DNA of 14,851 bases from PUMD01 sp964599275 (GTDB taxonomy: Bacteria; Bacillota; Sulfobacillia; SLMV01), in NCBI GenBank assembly GCA_964599275.1, contig CAZRFK010000048.1, positions 1-14,851 on the forward strand, written 5' to 3'. The position numbers and the translations under genes were made by a program. Positions 14,503-14,851 of this stretch are shown piece by piece; position 1 is the first letter of the stretch; every line of letters starts with the position of its first letter. The notes under the pieces are model-generated. The model worked only from the letters and a program-made list of their open reading frames with translations. It ran no database searches and was not told the DNA's origin.

Positions 14503-14531
14503 ATTGTACTATTCACCGAGCTGGCAAGCAA
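14503..14531 (-). promoter_or_regulatory. Candidate promoter for tRNA-Trp/secE/nusG
   Basis: Between rpmG and the tRNA the minus strand has TTGCTT (14526-14531), 17 bases, TACAAT (14503-14508; 5 of 6 consensus bases). It would start transcription about 25 bases before the tRNA. Consensus match only. Confidence 0.4.
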
Positions 14532-14552
14532 GTGCGAATGGCTTCGCGCGGG

Positions 14553-14702
14553 TCACCGGGTTTCTCGATGAACAGTGTGTTCCCGGCAGCGCTTGCAATA
14601 CTTTTTCAGTTCCAATCTGTCACTGGTGTTCTGCCTATTCTTTGTAGTTGTATAATTCTGTCTTTTGCATTCAGTACATTCAAGTTTTACTAAGACCCGC
14701 AT
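14553..14702 (-). CDS. rpmG: 50S ribosomal protein L33 (zinc type)
   Basis: L33 is a small large-subunit protein near the E site. The 49-residue product, reading MRVLVKLECTECKRQNYTTT at its start, matches the family along its whole length. It keeps both zinc-knuckle pairs, Cys9-x2-Cys12 and Cys36-x2-Cys39, so it is the zinc-binding form; many Firmicutes also encode a zinc-free paralogue used when zinc is scarce. The ATG has GGAGG 7 bases upstream. It lies about 96 bases after the tuf stop and 82 before tRNA-Trp, the standard neighbourhood leading into secE-nusG. Confidence 0.95.
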   Translation of the reverse strand: MRVLVKLECTECKRQNYTTTKNRQNTSDRLELKKYCKRCREHTVHRETR

Positions 14703-14746
14703 AAAACCGCCTCCAATTATCTTTCTTCAAGGCCAGACCTAGGTAA

Positions 14747-14774
14747 CTTATCATGGCTCAAGGTCACTTGTCAA
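14747..14774 (-). promoter_or_regulatory. Candidate promoter for rpmG-tRNA-secE-nusG
   Basis: A perfect TTGACA (14769-14774, minus strand) is followed after 16 bases by GATAAG (14747-14752). The start would be near 14740, about 38 bases before the rpmG ATG. It lies 25 bases past the tuf stop, where no terminator hairpin is evident, so rpmG may also receive read-through. Confidence 0.55.
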
Positions 14775-14798
14775 AAACAATCAATACAGAACAGTCAA

Positions 14799-14851
14799 TC
14801 ACTCTTCTATATCAGTGACTACGCCTGCTCCGACTGTACGTCCGCCTTCAC
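14799..14851 (-). CDS. tuf: Elongation factor Tu, C-terminal end only (cut by window edge)
   Basis: The last 16 codons plus the stop read EGGRTVGAGVVTDIEE, the typical end of EF-Tu. The rest lies beyond the right edge. This is a second tuf copy with respect to the one beginning at the left edge, in the same orientation. Its position before rpmG is seen in many Clostridia. Which copy is the main source of EF-Tu cannot be judged here. Confidence 0.93.
   Translation of the reverse strand, partial: EGGRTVGAGVVTDIEE

Noticed and set aside
14393..14647. Plus-strand frame beginning MAGPEGFEPPTRGF over the tRNA
   Set aside because: It is the antisense translation of tRNA-Trp followed by antisense rpmG, a well-known false protein in databases. 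No ribosome-binding site and no independent support.
1..14851. CRISPR arrays, insertion sequences, phage genes or defence systems
   Set aside because: No direct-repeat arrays, transposase or phage-like proteins are present; the window is fully accounted for by core genes and short regulatory gaps.

Overview
This window is one contiguous piece of core bacterial gene-expression machinery: the fused rpmG-secE-nusG, L11/L1/L10/L12-rpoBC ('rif') and S12/S7/EF-G/EF-Tu ('str') cluster. Every gene lies on the minus strand, so transcription runs from the right edge to the left. In transcription order it reads: tuf (last 17 codons), rpmG, tRNA-Trp, secE, nusG, rplK, rplA, L10 leader, rplJ, rplL, rpoB, rpoC, an L7Ae/YbxF-like ribosomal protein, rpsL, rpsG, fusA, tuf (first 17 codons). 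I find no mobile elements, CRISPR arrays, broken genes or accessory genes.

The organism is most likely a member of the Firmicutes/Clostridia grade. The L7Ae-like gene between rpoC and rpsL, the zinc-type 49-residue L33, tRNA-Trp between rpmG and secE, the firmicute-sized beta and beta' subunits, and an L10 leader of the Bacillus/Clostridium type all point there. The proteins are rich in Glu and Asp: NusG has an acidic N-terminal extension, L12 an acidic hinge, and RpoB an acidic tail. That suggests a salt-adapted lineage such as Halanaerobiales, but this is inference and not proof.

Right part (14851-13044): after tuf, a promoter with a perfect TTGACA box precedes rpmG. A second candidate promoter precedes tRNA-Trp and secE. 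NusG and L11 follow; L11 begins at TTG. Middle (12987-10719): L1 is followed by a 262-bp gap holding a candidate promoter, an L10-type leader with an intrinsic terminator, and a hairpin beside the rplJ ribosome-binding site. L10 and L12 follow, then an imperfect terminator. The 343-bp gap before rpoB holds candidate promoters and a foldable leader. Left part (10718-1): rpoB and rpoC overlap by one base (TAATG). A very stable hairpin separates rpoC from the L7Ae-like gene, and a terminator with a possible anti-terminator sits about 50 bases upstream of rpsL. The rpsL-rpsG-fusA-tuf genes close the window.

The genes work together as one expression unit: RNA polymerase core (beta, beta'), its elongation factor (NusG), the ribosomal stalk and GTPase-associated centre (L10, L12, L11), L1 stalk, decoding-site proteins (S12, S7), the translational GTPases that act there (EF-G, EF-Tu), a translocase subunit (SecE) and a tRNA. 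I found no previously undescribed system. The most useful second looks are the non-coding elements between genes, the start-site corrections (TTG for rplK, GTG for the L7Ae-like gene and probably secE) and the two tuf copies flanking the block.
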